NCBI RefSeq assembly: GCF_023656565.1
Contig: NZ_JAMOKG010000004.1
Coordinates: forward strand, 62,001 to 126,000
DNA: 64,000 bases
Reading direction: 5' to 3'
Source of the DNA: Flavobacterium tyrosinilyticum
GTDB lineage: Bacteria > Bacteroidota > Bacteroidia > Flavobacteriales > Flavobacteriaceae
In this document: piece after piece, positions 42,578 through 51,477 of the stretch
Position numbering within the stretch: position 1 is the first letter of the stretch
How the letters are laid out: each line of letters starts with the position of its first letter
Program-made: the position numbers and the translations under genes
Notes under the pieces: model-generated
The model's database searches: none
What the model was told of the DNA's origin: nothing
What the model saw: only the letters and a program-made list of their open reading frames with translations

Positions 42578-42646
42578 TTTTTACACAGTTCAATGACAAT
42601 TGCAAAAATCAATAGCAATGTCAATATCTCAAAATAAAAAATACAT

Positions 42647-43060
42647 ATGAAAATCTGCATTATCAACGGACCCAATTTAAATCTTTTAGGAAAAAGAGAA
42701 CCAGAAGTTTACGGAAGCCAAACCTTTGAAGATTATTTTGAAACGTTGAAACAAAAATTTCCAAACATCGAACTTTCGTATTTTCAAAGTAATATTGAAG
42801 GTGAATTAATTGGTAAAATTCAAGAATGTGGTTTTAGTTATGATGGAATTATTTTAAATGCAGGCGCATACACGCATACTTCTATTGGTTTGGGAGATGC
42901 AATGAAAGCCGTTACAACTCCTGTAATAGAAGTTCATATTTCTAATACTTATGCTAGAGAAAGTTTTAGACATCAGTCTTATCTATCTGGAAATGCCAAA
43001 GGTGTTATTCTAGGATTTGGTTTAAAAAGTTACGAATTAGCGATTCAGTCGTTTTTGTAA
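42647..43060 (+). CDS. aroQ: 3-dehydroquinate dehydratase, type II
   Basis: 137 residues. The type II signature is complete: INGPNLNLLGKREPEVYG with the catalytic Tyr, the loop YFQSNIEGELI, NAGAYTHTS and EVHISN with the catalytic His, and RHQSY. It removes water from 3-dehydroquinate in the shikimate pathway as a dodecamer. Slightly shorter than average but nothing is missing. Confidence 0.97.
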   Translation: MKICIINGPNLNLLGKREPEVYGSQTFEDYFETLKQKFPNIELSYFQSNIEGELIGKIQECGFSYDGIILNAGAYTHTSIGLGDAMKAVTTPVIEVHISNTYARESFRHQSYLSGNAKGVILGFGLKSYELAIQSFL

Positions 43061-43074
43061 TTTTTTAAACAAAT

Positions 43075-43133
43075 GTCATCCTAAGCAAAGTCGAAAGCTA
43101 ATAGAAACCCGATGAGGCTTCGGCTTCGCTCAG
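43075..43133. repeat. Diverged inverted repeat of the CTGAGCGAAGTCGAAG family
   Basis: CTAAGCAAAGTCGAAAGC (43081-43098) and GCTTCGGCTTCGCTCAG (43117-43133) are imperfect complements; both match the arms of the element at 14622-14710. Confidence 0.7.
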
Positions 43134-43228
43134 TCTGATAAACAAATCAGTAGTTTCTTATCGAATTTAACAAATTATTAGTAACCTCATTTTCAACTTC
43201 TTTTATTTTTGTTAGAGAAACTACTTTC

Positions 43229-45718
43229 ATGAAAAACTATACTTTACTTGCCTTTTTATTATTTTCTATTTCCAATTTCGCCCAAATCAAAGGTACTGTA
43301 ACCGATGAAAAGGGAAATCCGCTTCCATTTGTTTCTATTTTTCAAGAAGGCACCTATCGAGGCACCACTTCTAATGAACAAGGAAAATATCAGCTGAACG
43401 TAAAAGAAATTGCGGGAAGCACCATAATTTTTCAATATTTAGGCTATAAAACTCAAAAGAAAATTGTTCTCGCAGCAACAACAACAGTCATTTTGGATGT
43501 TCAGCTTCAAGAAGAAAGCTTCGCATTAAATGAAGTTGTAATCGATCCTAAAAATAATCCCGCAAATGCAATTATAAAAAGTGCCATTGCCAATAAAAAA
43601 GAAAACTCAGATAAAACAGGAAGATATACTGCTGACTTTTATTCAAAAGGAATGCTTAAAGTAAAAGATCTTCCTAAAAAAATTCTAGGCAAAAAAGTAG
43701 AATTGGGCAGCGATATGGGAGCTAATTTAGATTCGACCGGAACAGGGATTTTATATTTATCTGAAACAATATCTAAAGTTAGTCTTGAAAAGCCAAACAA
43801 GTTTAAAGAAAATATTATAGCTTCTAAAATTTCTGGAAATAATCGCGGCTACAGCTACAATACAGCAGCATTATCCAATTATGATTTTTATGATAATGCC
43901 TTAGATTTTGATGTTAAACTCATCTCTCCTATCGCAGACAATGCTTTTAATTACTACAAATACAAATTAGAAAGCACTTTTTACGACGATAACAATCAAC
44001 AGATTAATAAAATTAAAGTTATTCCAAAACGCGATAAAGAACCCGTTTTTGAAGGTTACATTTATATTGTAGACGATAGTTTTGCCATTTATGCCATCGA
44101 TTTAGAGATCAAAGGGTATAGAATGAAAAATGAATTTACTGAAATAATGAATCTAAAACAGAGTTTCAGTTATAACTCCAAAAATAAAATATGGTCCAAA
44201 AATGCGCAGACACTTTCTTTTAATGCGGGTATTTTTGGCGTAAAGTTTTCTGGAAATTTCAATTATGTTTATTCGAATTATGAATTTCCAGCGTCGTTTG
44301 AAAAGAAAACTTTCGGTAATGAACTGGTGGCTTTTGACCTCAATGCGAATAAAAAAGATGATGCTTTCTGGAATGAAATTCGTCCGATTCCGTTAACACT
44401 TGAAGAAAGCAGCGATTATGCTAAAAAAGACAGTCTGCAAACCATTAGAAAATCAAAAAAATACACCGATTCTATAGACGCAAAAAATAATAAATTTAAA
44501 GTTTGGGATGTTTTAATGGGTTATGATTATAAAAACACCTTCAAGAAATATTCTTTTGATTATAAAGGATTGCTAAATATTTCTTCTTTAAGTTTTAATA
44601 CCGTTCAAGGTTTTAATCTGGATTCTGGTTTCTCTTTTAAAAGATGGAATGAAGAAAAAGGAACAAACACTTCGATAAGCACCACTTTTAATTATGGTTT
44701 TTCAGATGAGCGTTTTCGCGCAATTGGCGAATTTAGCCATCGATTCAATACAATCAATTACGCGACAATTTGGGGTTCTGGAGGAACAAAAACAGCGCAA
44801 TTTAATAGCGCACAACCTATTTCTAATTTGATCAACTCTATAAGTTCTTTGTTTTTTAAAGACAACTATATGAAGCTGTACAACTTAGAATTTGTTGAAA
44901 TTAATTACGGTCAAGATATTGCGAATGGAGTAAATCTTACCGGAAAAATTGGCTACGAACAGCGCAAACCACTTTTTAACACCACCGATTACTCATTCTT
45001 TAAAAAAGAGGACCTTTATTCTTCCAATAATCCGTTGGCTCCAGACGATTTTACAACTCCCGCTTTTGATCAGCATCATTTGTTTAAAGCGCTTGTGACA
45101 ACAAGAATCAACTTTGGCAACAAATACATTTCAAGACCAGACGGCAGATTTAATTTTAAAGATGATAAATATCCGACCGTTTATTTAGCATTCGAAAAAG
45201 CATTCGCGGCAAGCGAAAAAAAGTACGAATACGAAAGAATAGGTGTTTCTGTTCAATATGATTTATCTCTTGGAAATAAAGGTCTTTTAGGAACCAATTT
45301 TAGAGGAGGCAAGTTCTTTAATGCAGAAAATATTTCGTTTATCGATTACAGACATTTCAACGGAAACCAAACCCATATAGGAACAAGCGAACGTTATTTG
45401 AATGTTTTTAATATGATGCCATACTATTCAAACAGTACAAATGACAGTTATTTTGAAATGCATACTGAATACAATGACACTGGTTTTATAATGAATAAAA
45501 TTCCGTTATTGAATCTTTTAAAATCAACTATGAATATTGGTTTTCATGCTTTAGCGATTCCAGACAGAAAACCATATTCTGAATTCACTGTTGGTTTGGA
45601 CAATTTAGGTTTCGGAAAATTTAAATTATTCCGAGTAGATTATGTGCATTCTTATCAAGGAGGAATTCAACAAAATGGTGTTGTGTTTGGATTGAAGATT
45701 TTGAATGCATTAGATTAG
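43229..45718 (+). CDS. DUF5686 family outer membrane protein with carboxypeptidase-regulatory-like domain
   Basis: 829 residues: signal peptide, CarboxypepD_reg-like domain at about 20-105 (IKGTVTDEKGNPLPFVSIF, then RGTTSNEQGKYQL), then the long DUF5686 body starting at ALNEVVIDPKNNPANAIIKSAI. The body is beta-rich and ends in strands that look like an outer membrane barrel. It lacks a plug domain, which separates it from TonB receptors. Function unknown; common in Bacteroidota. Single gene. Confidence 0.85.
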   Translation: MKNYTLLAFLLFSISNFAQIKGTVTDEKGNPLPFVSIFQEGTYRGTTSNEQGKYQLNVKEIAGSTIIFQYLGYKTQKKIVLAATTTVILDVQLQEESFALNEVVIDPKNNPANAIIKSAIANKKENSDKTGRYTADFYSKGMLKVKDLPKKILGKKVELGSDMGANLDSTGTGILYLSETISKVSLEKPNKFKENIIASKISGNNRGYSYNTAALSNYDFYDNALDFDVKLISPIADNAFNYYKYKLESTFYDDNNQQINKIKVIPKRDKEPVFEGYIYIVDDSFAIYAIDLEIKGYRMKNEFTEIMNLKQSFSYNSKNKIWSKNAQTLSFNAGIFGVKFSGNFNYVYSNYEFPASFEKKTFGNELVAFDLNANKKDDAFWNEIRPIPLTLEESSDYAKKDSLQTIRKSKKYTDSIDAKNNKFKVWDVLMGYDYKNTFKKYSFDYKGLLNISSLSFNTVQGFNLDSGFSFKRWNEEKGTNTSISTTFNYGFSDERFRAIGEFSHRFNTINYATIWGSGGTKTAQFNSAQPISNLINSISSLFFKDNYMKLYNLEFVEINYGQDIANGVNLTGKIGYEQRKPLFNTTDYSFFKKEDLYSSNNPLAPDDFTTPAFDQHHLFKALVTTRINFGNKYISRPDGRFNFKDDKYPTVYLAFEKAFAASEKKYEYERIGVSVQYDLSLGNKGLLGTNFRGGKFFNAENISFIDYRHFNGNQTHIGTSERYLNVFNMMPYYSNSTNDSYFEMHTEYNDTGFIMNKIPLLNLLKSTMNIGFHALAIPDRKPYSEFTVGLDNLGFGKFKLFRVDYVHSYQGGIQQNGVVFGLKILNALD

Positions 45719-45757
45719 AAGATGCTAAGTTCTCTTTTAGTACTTAATACTAATTTT

Positions 45758-45790
45758 GTCAGACTGAGCGAAGTCGAAGCCCACGCAAAG
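45758..45790 (+). repeat. Half copy of the CTGAGCGAAGTCGAAG repeat
   Basis: Shares CTGAGCGAAGTCGAAG and the flank ACGCAAAG with the left arm of the repeat at 14622-14654; no right arm follows. Confidence 0.75.
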
Positions 45791-45806
45791 ATTTTCAATC
45801 TTAAAA

Positions 45807-45864
45807 AAAAATCTGCTTAATTTACAATCTAGTTTCAAGTAGATGGTAAATTAAGCAGATTTTT
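45807..45864. terminator. Long hairpin behind the DUF5686 gene
   Basis: AAAAATCTGCTTAATTTAC (45807-45825) pairs perfectly with 45846-45864 (19 bp), loop 20 bases, T-rich end. Likely a bidirectional terminator between convergent genes. Confidence 0.7.
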
Positions 45865-45871
45865 AAATTAA

Positions 45872-45902
45872 TCTTTGTCAAAGTTTAAAACTTTGACAAA
45901 GA
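45872..45902. repeat. 31-bp perfect palindrome, copy 2
   Basis: Identical to 14931-14961. Lies 8 bases behind the 19-bp hairpin. The following 45907-45938 is a run of CTTAGAATCTCAG-like short repeats. Confidence 0.92.
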
Positions 45903-45941
45903 AAAAACTTAGAATCTCAGAATCTCAGAACCTTAGCATCT

Positions 45942-46820
45942 TTAACAATGATAATCATCTGGTTCAATATGTATTAAGACATTTCCTAACTGTGGAATTT
46001 GTTCTTTTAAAGTATCTTGCAATTTATGAGACAAATCGTGTCCTTCTTTTACTGAAATTTTTGCCGAAACTATGGCGTGAAGATCAACATGATAACGCAT
46101 TCCTGCTTTACGAATAAAACATTTTTCGGTTCCAAGAATTCCTGGAACAGTTAAAGCGACAACACGAATTTCTTCTACTAAATCGTCATTTAGGTTTTCA
46201 TCCATGATTTCGCCAAGCGCTGGTCTGAAAATTTTATAACTGTTATATAAGATAAAAAAAGCGGCAAAAAGCGCAGCCCAATCATCTGCAGATTCGTAGC
46301 CTTTGCCCATAATTAAGGCAATTGAAATTCCGATAAAAGCCGCTACAGACGTTATGGCATCACTTCTATGATGCCAAGCATCGGCTGCTAAAGACGAACT
46401 ATTTGTTTGTTTGCTTCGTTTCATTACCAAACGAAAAGAATATTCTTTCCAGATAATAATTGCGCCTAAAACATATAGAGTCCAAGATTTTGGTAAATCG
46501 TGTGAAGTCCCAATATTAGCAATACTTTCGTAACCAATAATTGTTGCCGAAGTAATTAAAAATCCAACAACCAAAAACGTAATAAGAGGTTCTGCACGAC
46601 CATGACCATAAGGATGATTTTCGTCTGCTGGTTTATTCGAATATTTGATTCCAAACAGTACCAAGAAGGACGCAAATATATCTGTCGTCGATTCAATCGC
46701 ATCTGCAATCAAGGCATAAGAATTGCCAAAAAAACCTGCAAGACCTTTTACAAGGGCCAAGCAGGTGTTTCCAACTATACTAAAGATAGTAGCTTTTATA
46801 GCTTTTTGTTCGTTTGTCAT
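45942..46820 (-). CDS. Cation diffusion facilitator family transporter
   Basis: 292 residues with six membrane helices and a C-terminal cytoplasmic domain (about 205-292). The metal site shows as DAIESTTD in helix 2 and DAWHHRSDAITS (H-x3-D) in helix 5; HPYGHGRAEPL is the conserved loop after helix 2. Such proteins export zinc, iron, cobalt or manganese in exchange for protons; the H-D site fits zinc best but does not prove it. Ends in a His-containing tail IEPDDYHC. Confidence 0.9.
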   Translation of the reverse strand: MTNEQKAIKATIFSIVGNTCLALVKGLAGFFGNSYALIADAIESTTDIFASFLVLFGIKYSNKPADENHPYGHGRAEPLITFLVVGFLITSATIIGYESIANIGTSHDLPKSWTLYVLGAIIIWKEYSFRLVMKRSKQTNSSSLAADAWHHRSDAITSVAAFIGISIALIMGKGYESADDWAALFAAFFILYNSYKIFRPALGEIMDENLNDDLVEEIRVVALTVPGILGTEKCFIRKAGMRYHVDLHAIVSAKISVKEGHDLSHKLQDTLKEQIPQLGNVLIHIEPDDYHC

Positions 46821-46909
46821 TTAGACTATTTTTTTTTCGCCACGAATTCTCGAATTATTTTTTATAATCTTTGAAAATAAAAATTTGTGAATTCATGGCT
46901 ATCAACTTT

Positions 46910-48223
46910 TTAAGCTCTCACGATTTTTGCACCGATTGCTCTCAAACGCTCGTCGATACGCTCGTATCCACGGTCGATTTGCTCGATATTTTGGATTGTA
47001 CTTGTTCCTTTCGCAGAAAGCGCCGCAATCAATAATGAGATTCCTGCGCGAATATCAGGAGAAGACATTGTTGTTGCTTTCAATTGAGATTCGAAATTAT
47101 GTCCCATAACCACAGCTCTGTGCGGATCACATAACATAATTTTTGCTCCCATATCAATTAGTTTATCTACGAAGAACAAACGGCTTTCGAACATTTTTTG
47201 GTGAATCAAAACGTCTCCTTTTGCTTGTGTTGCCACAACTAAAACGATACTTAATAAGTCAGGTGTAAATCCTGGCCATGGAGCATCAGCAATAGTTAAG
47301 ATAGAACCGTCGATATCTGTTTTCACTTCATATCCGTCTTTGTGAGCAGGAATGTAAATATCGTCGTTACGTTTTTCGATTGTAATACCCAATTTTCTGA
47401 AAGTATTCGGAATCAAACCTAAATTTTCCCAGCTTACATTTTTGATTGTAATTTCGCTCTTTGTCATAGCCGCAAGACCAATCCAAGAACCAATTTCGAT
47501 CATATCTGGTAAAATTCTGTGCTCGCAACCTCCAAGGCTTTCAACACCTTCGATAGTCAATAAGTTAGACCCTACTCCAGTGATTTTTGCTCCCATAGAG
47601 TTTAGCATTTTACACAATTGCTGTAAGTATGGCTCACAAGCAGCGTTGTAAACTGTAGTTGTTCCTTTTGCCAAAACTGCTGCCATTACAATGTTTGCAG
47701 TTCCAGTTACAGAAGCTTCGTCTAAAAGCATATCTGTTCCAGTTAAGCCCTCTTTTGGAGATTCTACTCCGTAAAAATGATCTTCTCTGTTATATCTGAA
47801 TTTTGCTCCAAGGTTAATAAAACCTTCAAAGTGTGTATCTAATCTACGGCGACCGATTTTATCTCCTCCTGGTTTTGGAATATATCCTTTTCCGAAACGA
47901 GCCAAAAGCGGACCAACAATCATAATAGAACCACGAAGCGCTCCTCCTTCTTTTTTGAAAGCTTCGGTTTCTAAATATCCAACATTAACTTCGTCAGCTT
48001 GAAAAGTAATCGAACCTGGTTCGTTACGTTGAATTTTCACCCCTAAATTACCCAACAAAGTGATTAATTTATTGATGTCTATAATGTCAGGAATGTTATT
48101 AATTTTTACTTTCTCTCCTGTTAGAAGCACGGCACATAAAATTTGTAATGCCTCATTCTTTGCTCCTTGCGGAGTGATTTCTCCTTTTAAAGGAGTTCCT
48201 CCTTCGATTTTAAAAATTGCCAT
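46910..48223 (-). CDS. murA: MurA, UDP-N-acetylglucosamine 1-carboxyvinyltransferase, Asp-type active site
   Basis: 437 residues. MurA transfers enolpyruvate from PEP to UDP-GlcNAc, the first committed step of peptidoglycan synthesis. The start FKIEGGTPLKGEITPQGAKN contains the conserved K-N pair. The loop that normally carries the catalytic Cys (E. coli Cys115, PGGCTIGAR) reads PGGDKIGRR here, with Asp at residue 121 (codon 47861-47863). Enzymes with Asp remain active but are not inactivated by fosfomycin. It follows DUF493 and DUF4290 genes on the same strand, across a 183-base spacer of short repeats. Confidence 0.96.
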   Translation of the reverse strand: MAIFKIEGGTPLKGEITPQGAKNEALQILCAVLLTGEKVKINNIPDIIDINKLITLLGNLGVKIQRNEPGSITFQADEVNVGYLETEAFKKEGGALRGSIMIVGPLLARFGKGYIPKPGGDKIGRRRLDTHFEGFINLGAKFRYNREDHFYGVESPKEGLTGTDMLLDEASVTGTANIVMAAVLAKGTTTVYNAACEPYLQQLCKMLNSMGAKITGVGSNLLTIEGVESLGGCEHRILPDMIEIGSWIGLAAMTKSEITIKNVSWENLGLIPNTFRKLGITIEKRNDDIYIPAHKDGYEVKTDIDGSILTIADAPWPGFTPDLLSIVLVVATQAKGDVLIHQKMFESRLFFVDKLIDMGAKIMLCDPHRAVVMGHNFESQLKATTMSSPDIRAGISLLIAALSAKGTSTIQNIEQIDRGYERIDERLRAIGAKIVRA

Positions 48224-48248
48224 AGATTTCTTTTAGGTTCTTTCAAAG

Positions 48249-48400
48249 TTTCTAAGATTCTGAGATTCTAAGATTCTAAGTAAAAAAACTCAGCAACTTA
48301 GTAGCTTAGTAGCTTAGCAGCTTTTTTTATTTTTGTTTTTGTTTGTTTTTAAGCATCTAAGTAAAAAACCTTAGTAACTTAGAAGCTTAGCCTCTTAGCA
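48249..48400. repeat. Array of degenerate CTTAG / TCTAAGAT short repeats
   Basis: The spacer between DUF4290 and murA contains TCTAAGATTCTGAGATTCTAAG, then CTTAGTAGCTTAGTAGCTTAG, and further on AACTTAGAAGCTTAGCCTCTTAG. The units are 8-10 bases and irregular. Same motif family as the arms at 29663-30084 and the stretch at 45907-45938. Confidence 0.75.
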
Positions 48401-48406
48401 CCTTTT

Positions 48407-49129
48407 TTACTTTTGATTATTATTTTTTTGAAATGTCTTTTTTTGACCGCCTTTATTATTGTTTTTGTTATTCTGAGTTTTCGGCTGTATACCAGAAGCT
48501 GTTTTATTAGACATGCGTTTATTGGTACGCATTAAATCTGTAGTGTTTAACAATTCTTCAGTACTGTGCAATAAGTTGATTTTGCCTCCCGATAATTCAA
48601 ATAAATGTTCAAAAATCACATCGTCTTTTACGGTATCTTTGTTCCAGCTTAGGAACGATTTTTTCATGTGATTGGCAATTACCATCACCAAAGCAGTTTT
48701 CATTTCGCCTTCTTCCCATTTATTAGCAACATCAATCATGTACTTAATGTTGTTTCCGTAAAATCTATATTTCGGGAAATTCTGAGGATATTGTAAAATC
48801 TCAGGTTTCAGTTGCAAAACATCTCTTGACGGAATCGGATATGGTGATTCAACATTTAGTTTAAAATCAGACATAATAAAAAGCTGATCCCAAAGTTTAT
48901 GTTGAAAATCTGGAACATCGCGCAAATGCGGATTCAGACTTCCCATAACCTGAATGATATATTTTGCGGCTTTATTGCGCGTTTCATCATCTTCGATTGC
49001 AGTTGCCTGATCAATTAATTTTTGCAAATGACGACCGTACTCCGGAATAATTAAACGCTGTCTTTCAGAATTATATTCTAAATTGAAAACAACGTCACTT
49101 GCGGCTTCTCTTTTATATTTTTCGATCAT
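48407..49129 (-). CDS. DUF4290 family protein
   Basis: 240 residues, cytoplasmic. The conserved N-terminal half includes VFNLEYNSERQRLIIPEYGRH, IMGSLNPHLRDVPDFQHKLWDQL and PSRDVLQLKPE, as in the Bacteroidota-specific DUF4290. The last 40 residues are low-complexity and rich in Asn, Lys and Gln. Function unknown. It starts 4 bases behind the DUF493 gene and is followed by murA, an arrangement that may be conserved. Confidence 0.82.
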   Translation of the reverse strand: MIEKYKREAASDVVFNLEYNSERQRLIIPEYGRHLQKLIDQATAIEDDETRNKAAKYIIQVMGSLNPHLRDVPDFQHKLWDQLFIMSDFKLNVESPYPIPSRDVLQLKPEILQYPQNFPKYRFYGNNIKYMIDVANKWEEGEMKTALVMVIANHMKKSFLSWNKDTVKDDVIFEHLFELSGGKINLLHSTEELLNTTDLMRTNKRMSNKTASGIQPKTQNNKNNNKGGQKKTFQKNNNQK

Positions 49130-49133
49130 AAGT

Positions 49134-49430
49134 TTATAATGAAACTATACCTTCTATTGTAGAAACTTCTTTGTATTTACTGATTACATCATCTGAGCTG
49201 TGCATAGTAACATCTACAGAAACGCTGGTAAATTTACCAGTTTTTGATTTTGTTGTTTTAATCACCGCTCCCATTCTATCGAAAGCTTTTTCAACACGCT
49301 CTACATTATCTGCTACAGAAGGTACAATAAATTTGTACAAATATTCTGCTGGCCAAGTGTTTGCGTTATCAAGCTCCACTTTTAATCTTTCGTAAAATTC
49401 GGCTGTATTTTTTTCTTTATCGTTCTCCAT
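49134..49430 (-). CDS. DUF493 (YbeD-like) family protein
   Basis: 98 residues forming an ACT-like beta-alpha-beta fold: YLYKFIVPSVADNVERVEKAF, then a strand KTGKFTSVSVDVTMHSSDDV and a final helix. This fits the DUF493/YbeD family of small possibly regulatory proteins. First gene of the DUF493-DUF4290(-murA) unit. Minus-strand TATATTTG (49457-49450) is a probable -7 element 20 bases before the start. Confidence 0.82.
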   Translation of the reverse strand: MENDKEKNTAEFYERLKVELDNANTWPAEYLYKFIVPSVADNVERVEKAFDRMGAVIKTTKSKTGKFTSVSVDVTMHSSDDVISKYKEVSTIEGIVSL

Positions 49431-49449
49431 TCGTAATTAAAAATAAACG

Positions 49450-49457
49450 CAAATATA
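49450..49457 (-). promoter_or_regulatory. Probable -7 element for DUF493-DUF4290
   Basis: TATATTTG on the minus strand, 19 bases before the ATG. Confidence 0.5.
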
Positions 49458-49600
49458 CGGTTTTTGATTTTAGATTTTTTATATTTTTTCTTCGAAAAAA
49501 GGTTCAAAGTTACAAAGTTACAAAGGTGCAGAGAAAAAAGCTTGGGAAGATTATTTCATTGTAAATTTTACGCTTATATTTGAGAAAATAATCCGCAGAA

Positions 49601-49688
49601 ATCTCTCGCAAAGTCGCAGAGTCGCAAAGTTTTTTTACTAATTAAGCTTTTAAGAAATTACTTTGCGTCTCTGCGACTTTGCGAGATT
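49601..49688. repeat. Inverted repeat upstream of the esterase gene
   Basis: ATCTCTCGCAAAGTCGCAGA (49601-49620) and the rest of the arm to 49630 pair with 49660-49688 (ACTTTGCGTCTCTGCGACTT...). The right arm ends 13 bases before the ATG at 49702. A looser row of TACAAAGT units at 49501-49530 precedes it. Confidence 0.8.
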
Positions 49689-49701
49689 AAAAAATACTAT
49701 A

Positions 49702-50613
49702 ATGAAAAAACTCCTTTTACTTTTTATCGCTTTAACAATAAATTCAATTCAAGCACAAGAAGTTAAAACACTGACTTATTTCCAAAACGACACTTTAAAA
49801 CTGGATTTAGACTTATATCTGCCAAAGAAAAAAGTAGGCGAAAAAATTCCTTTAATTATGTTTGCTTTCGGTGGCGGATTTTCGGGCGGAGAACGCACAA
49901 GCGAAAAAGAGTTCGGAAAATTTATGGCTCAAAACGGTTATGCCGTTGCCAGTATTTCGTACAGTTTATATATGAAAGGAAAAGATTTTGGCTGTAAAGG
50001 AACTTTAACCGAAAAAATAAAAGCAATTCAGATTGGCGTAAGTGATATGTGGCAGGCGACAGCTTTCTTAGTTGAGAATGCTGATAAATATAATCTTAAT
50101 ACTTCAAAAATCTTTATTTCTGGAATTAGTGCCGGAGCAGAAATTGGTTTCCACGCTTCGTTCTGGGATTATAAATTAATGAATTTATACAAAAGCAATC
50201 TCCCTGAAAACTTTAAATATAAAGGTTTCATCGGAGGTTCAGGAGCGATTCAGGATATTAATTTGATTACAAAAGAAAAAGCAATTCCGATGTTGTTGGC
50301 GCACGGAAGCAATGATGACACAGTTCCTTACGCTGCAGGTTCACACCGTTCTTGCCCAACAAATGCTTCTGGCTGGCTGATTCTTTTTGGTTCCTATGCC
50401 GTTTTTAATCAAATGAACGATTTGCATAAAGACATCGAACTGATTACTTTTTGCGGTGGCGGACATGAATTCTCTGGTTATCTTTTTCATGAAGGACAAC
50501 AATATGTTTTAGATTTTGTGAATGATGTTCTGAAGGGGAAAAAGTTCCAATCGCATTTGATTGTTCCTTCTAAAAAAGGGAAAGGTTCTGGGAAGTATTT
50601 GTTTTGTGAGTAA
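49702..50613 (+). CDS. Secreted alpha/beta hydrolase, carboxylesterase-like
   Basis: 303 residues from ATG 49702, which begins a signal peptide (MKKLLLLFIALTINSIQAQ). A longer frame from 49663 would start inside the inverted repeat and is rejected. The fold is complete: oxyanion FAFGGGFSGG, nucleophile GISAGAE (Ser about 145), Asp in HGSNDDTVPY and His in CGGGHEFS. The HGGGF-like oxyanion with a Bacteroidota signal resembles feruloyl or acetyl-xylan type esterases; the substrate is not settled. Confidence 0.82.
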   Translation: MKKLLLLFIALTINSIQAQEVKTLTYFQNDTLKLDLDLYLPKKKVGEKIPLIMFAFGGGFSGGERTSEKEFGKFMAQNGYAVASISYSLYMKGKDFGCKGTLTEKIKAIQIGVSDMWQATAFLVENADKYNLNTSKIFISGISAGAEIGFHASFWDYKLMNLYKSNLPENFKYKGFIGGSGAIQDINLITKEKAIPMLLAHGSNDDTVPYAAGSHRSCPTNASGWLILFGSYAVFNQMNDLHKDIELITFCGGGHEFSGYLFHEGQQYVLDFVNDVLKGKKFQSHLIVPSKKGKGSGKYLFCE

Positions 50614-50630
50614 TTCTTAAAACAAAGACA

Positions 50631-51200
50631 ATGAATGTTTCCTATAAAAATTTTGAAATTGAAGTTATTAACGATAAAAATTATGTTTTAAATTCAAGCA
50701 ATAATTTACATCAATATCAAAAAGCTTATTGTGAAGAAAATGAATTTCGTTCTAGTAGTAAGCACGCTGTCATTATTAAAGAACATGGAATCGAGATTTC
50801 AAGTGCGATAATTTGTGAAACTGAGGGCGCAACAGGAATACATGAAAACTCATGCATTATTGAAGATGATAAAATATGGATTCTAGTTTCCAATAAAATT
50901 TACTGTTTAAAGATTCCTTCATTAGAAATTATATGGCTGAAAGAGTTTGATCAATTTACCAACTTTTGTCTTTACAAACTTGAAGAAGATTTGCTTATTC
51001 ATGGAGAATTGGAAATTTTCAGAATAACAAAAAATGGAGAGATTATTTGGAGTTTTGGAGGAAGAGATATTTGGGTAAATCCTGAAGGCAACGAAGAGCT
51101 TACTATTGAAGATAATACTATACTTTTAGTAGATTTTGAATCTAACAGATATATTCTTGATTTTGACGGAAAATTATTAGAAGACATCCCAAAACACTAA
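50631..51200 (+). CDS. Uncharacterised protein, beta-rich, propeller-like fragment
   Basis: 189 residues, no signal peptide or membrane helix. Four strands-and-turn units such as DDKIWILVSNKIYCLKIPSLE, LEEDLLIHGELEIFRITKNG and NTILLVDFESNRYILDFDG suggest a small WD/PQQ-like repeat fold. I do not recognise the family. It lies 17 bases behind the secreted hydrolase and may be cotranscribed, but nothing shows a functional link. Confidence 0.6.
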   Translation: MNVSYKNFEIEVINDKNYVLNSSNNLHQYQKAYCEENEFRSSSKHAVIIKEHGIEISSAIICETEGATGIHENSCIIEDDKIWILVSNKIYCLKIPSLEIIWLKEFDQFTNFCLYKLEEDLLIHGELEIFRITKNGEIIWSFGGRDIWVNPEGNEELTIEDNTILLVDFESNRYILDFDGKLLEDIPKH

Positions 51201-51331
51201 AAAAGAAATAGCAACAAATATTTGGCTAAAGCCAAGATCTACAAATCATTCAACCCGTTGGTTAAAACCAAGGGCAATTCAAATAAAAACTGCTCCAGCG
51301 GAGCTAAATATTTGTATTTAAAATTCAGTTT

Positions 51332-51430
51332 CCTGCAAGGTTTTCAAAACCTTGTAGATGTTATTTTTTCTCTTTCCACCTATTAATAAGTCATATTTAG
51401 AAACCTACAAGGTTTTGAAAACCTTGCAGG
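51332..51430. repeat. Perfect 26-bp inverted repeat
   Basis: 51332-51357 and 51405-51430 are exact reverse complements. Each arm contains a smaller palindrome, CAAGGTTTTCAAAACCTTG, so the element can fold at two levels. The spacer 51201-51625 otherwise holds no ORF; TGGCTAAAGCCA at 51221 is another small palindrome. Confidence 0.9.
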
Positions 51431-51477
51431 AGAAAAAAACACAAAATAATTCCAAAAACAAAACCATCCCTCCTTTT

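Noticed and set aside
48249..48400. CRISPR-like array
   Set aside because: Units are only 8-10 bases and irregular, without spacers of constant length; no cas genes nearby.
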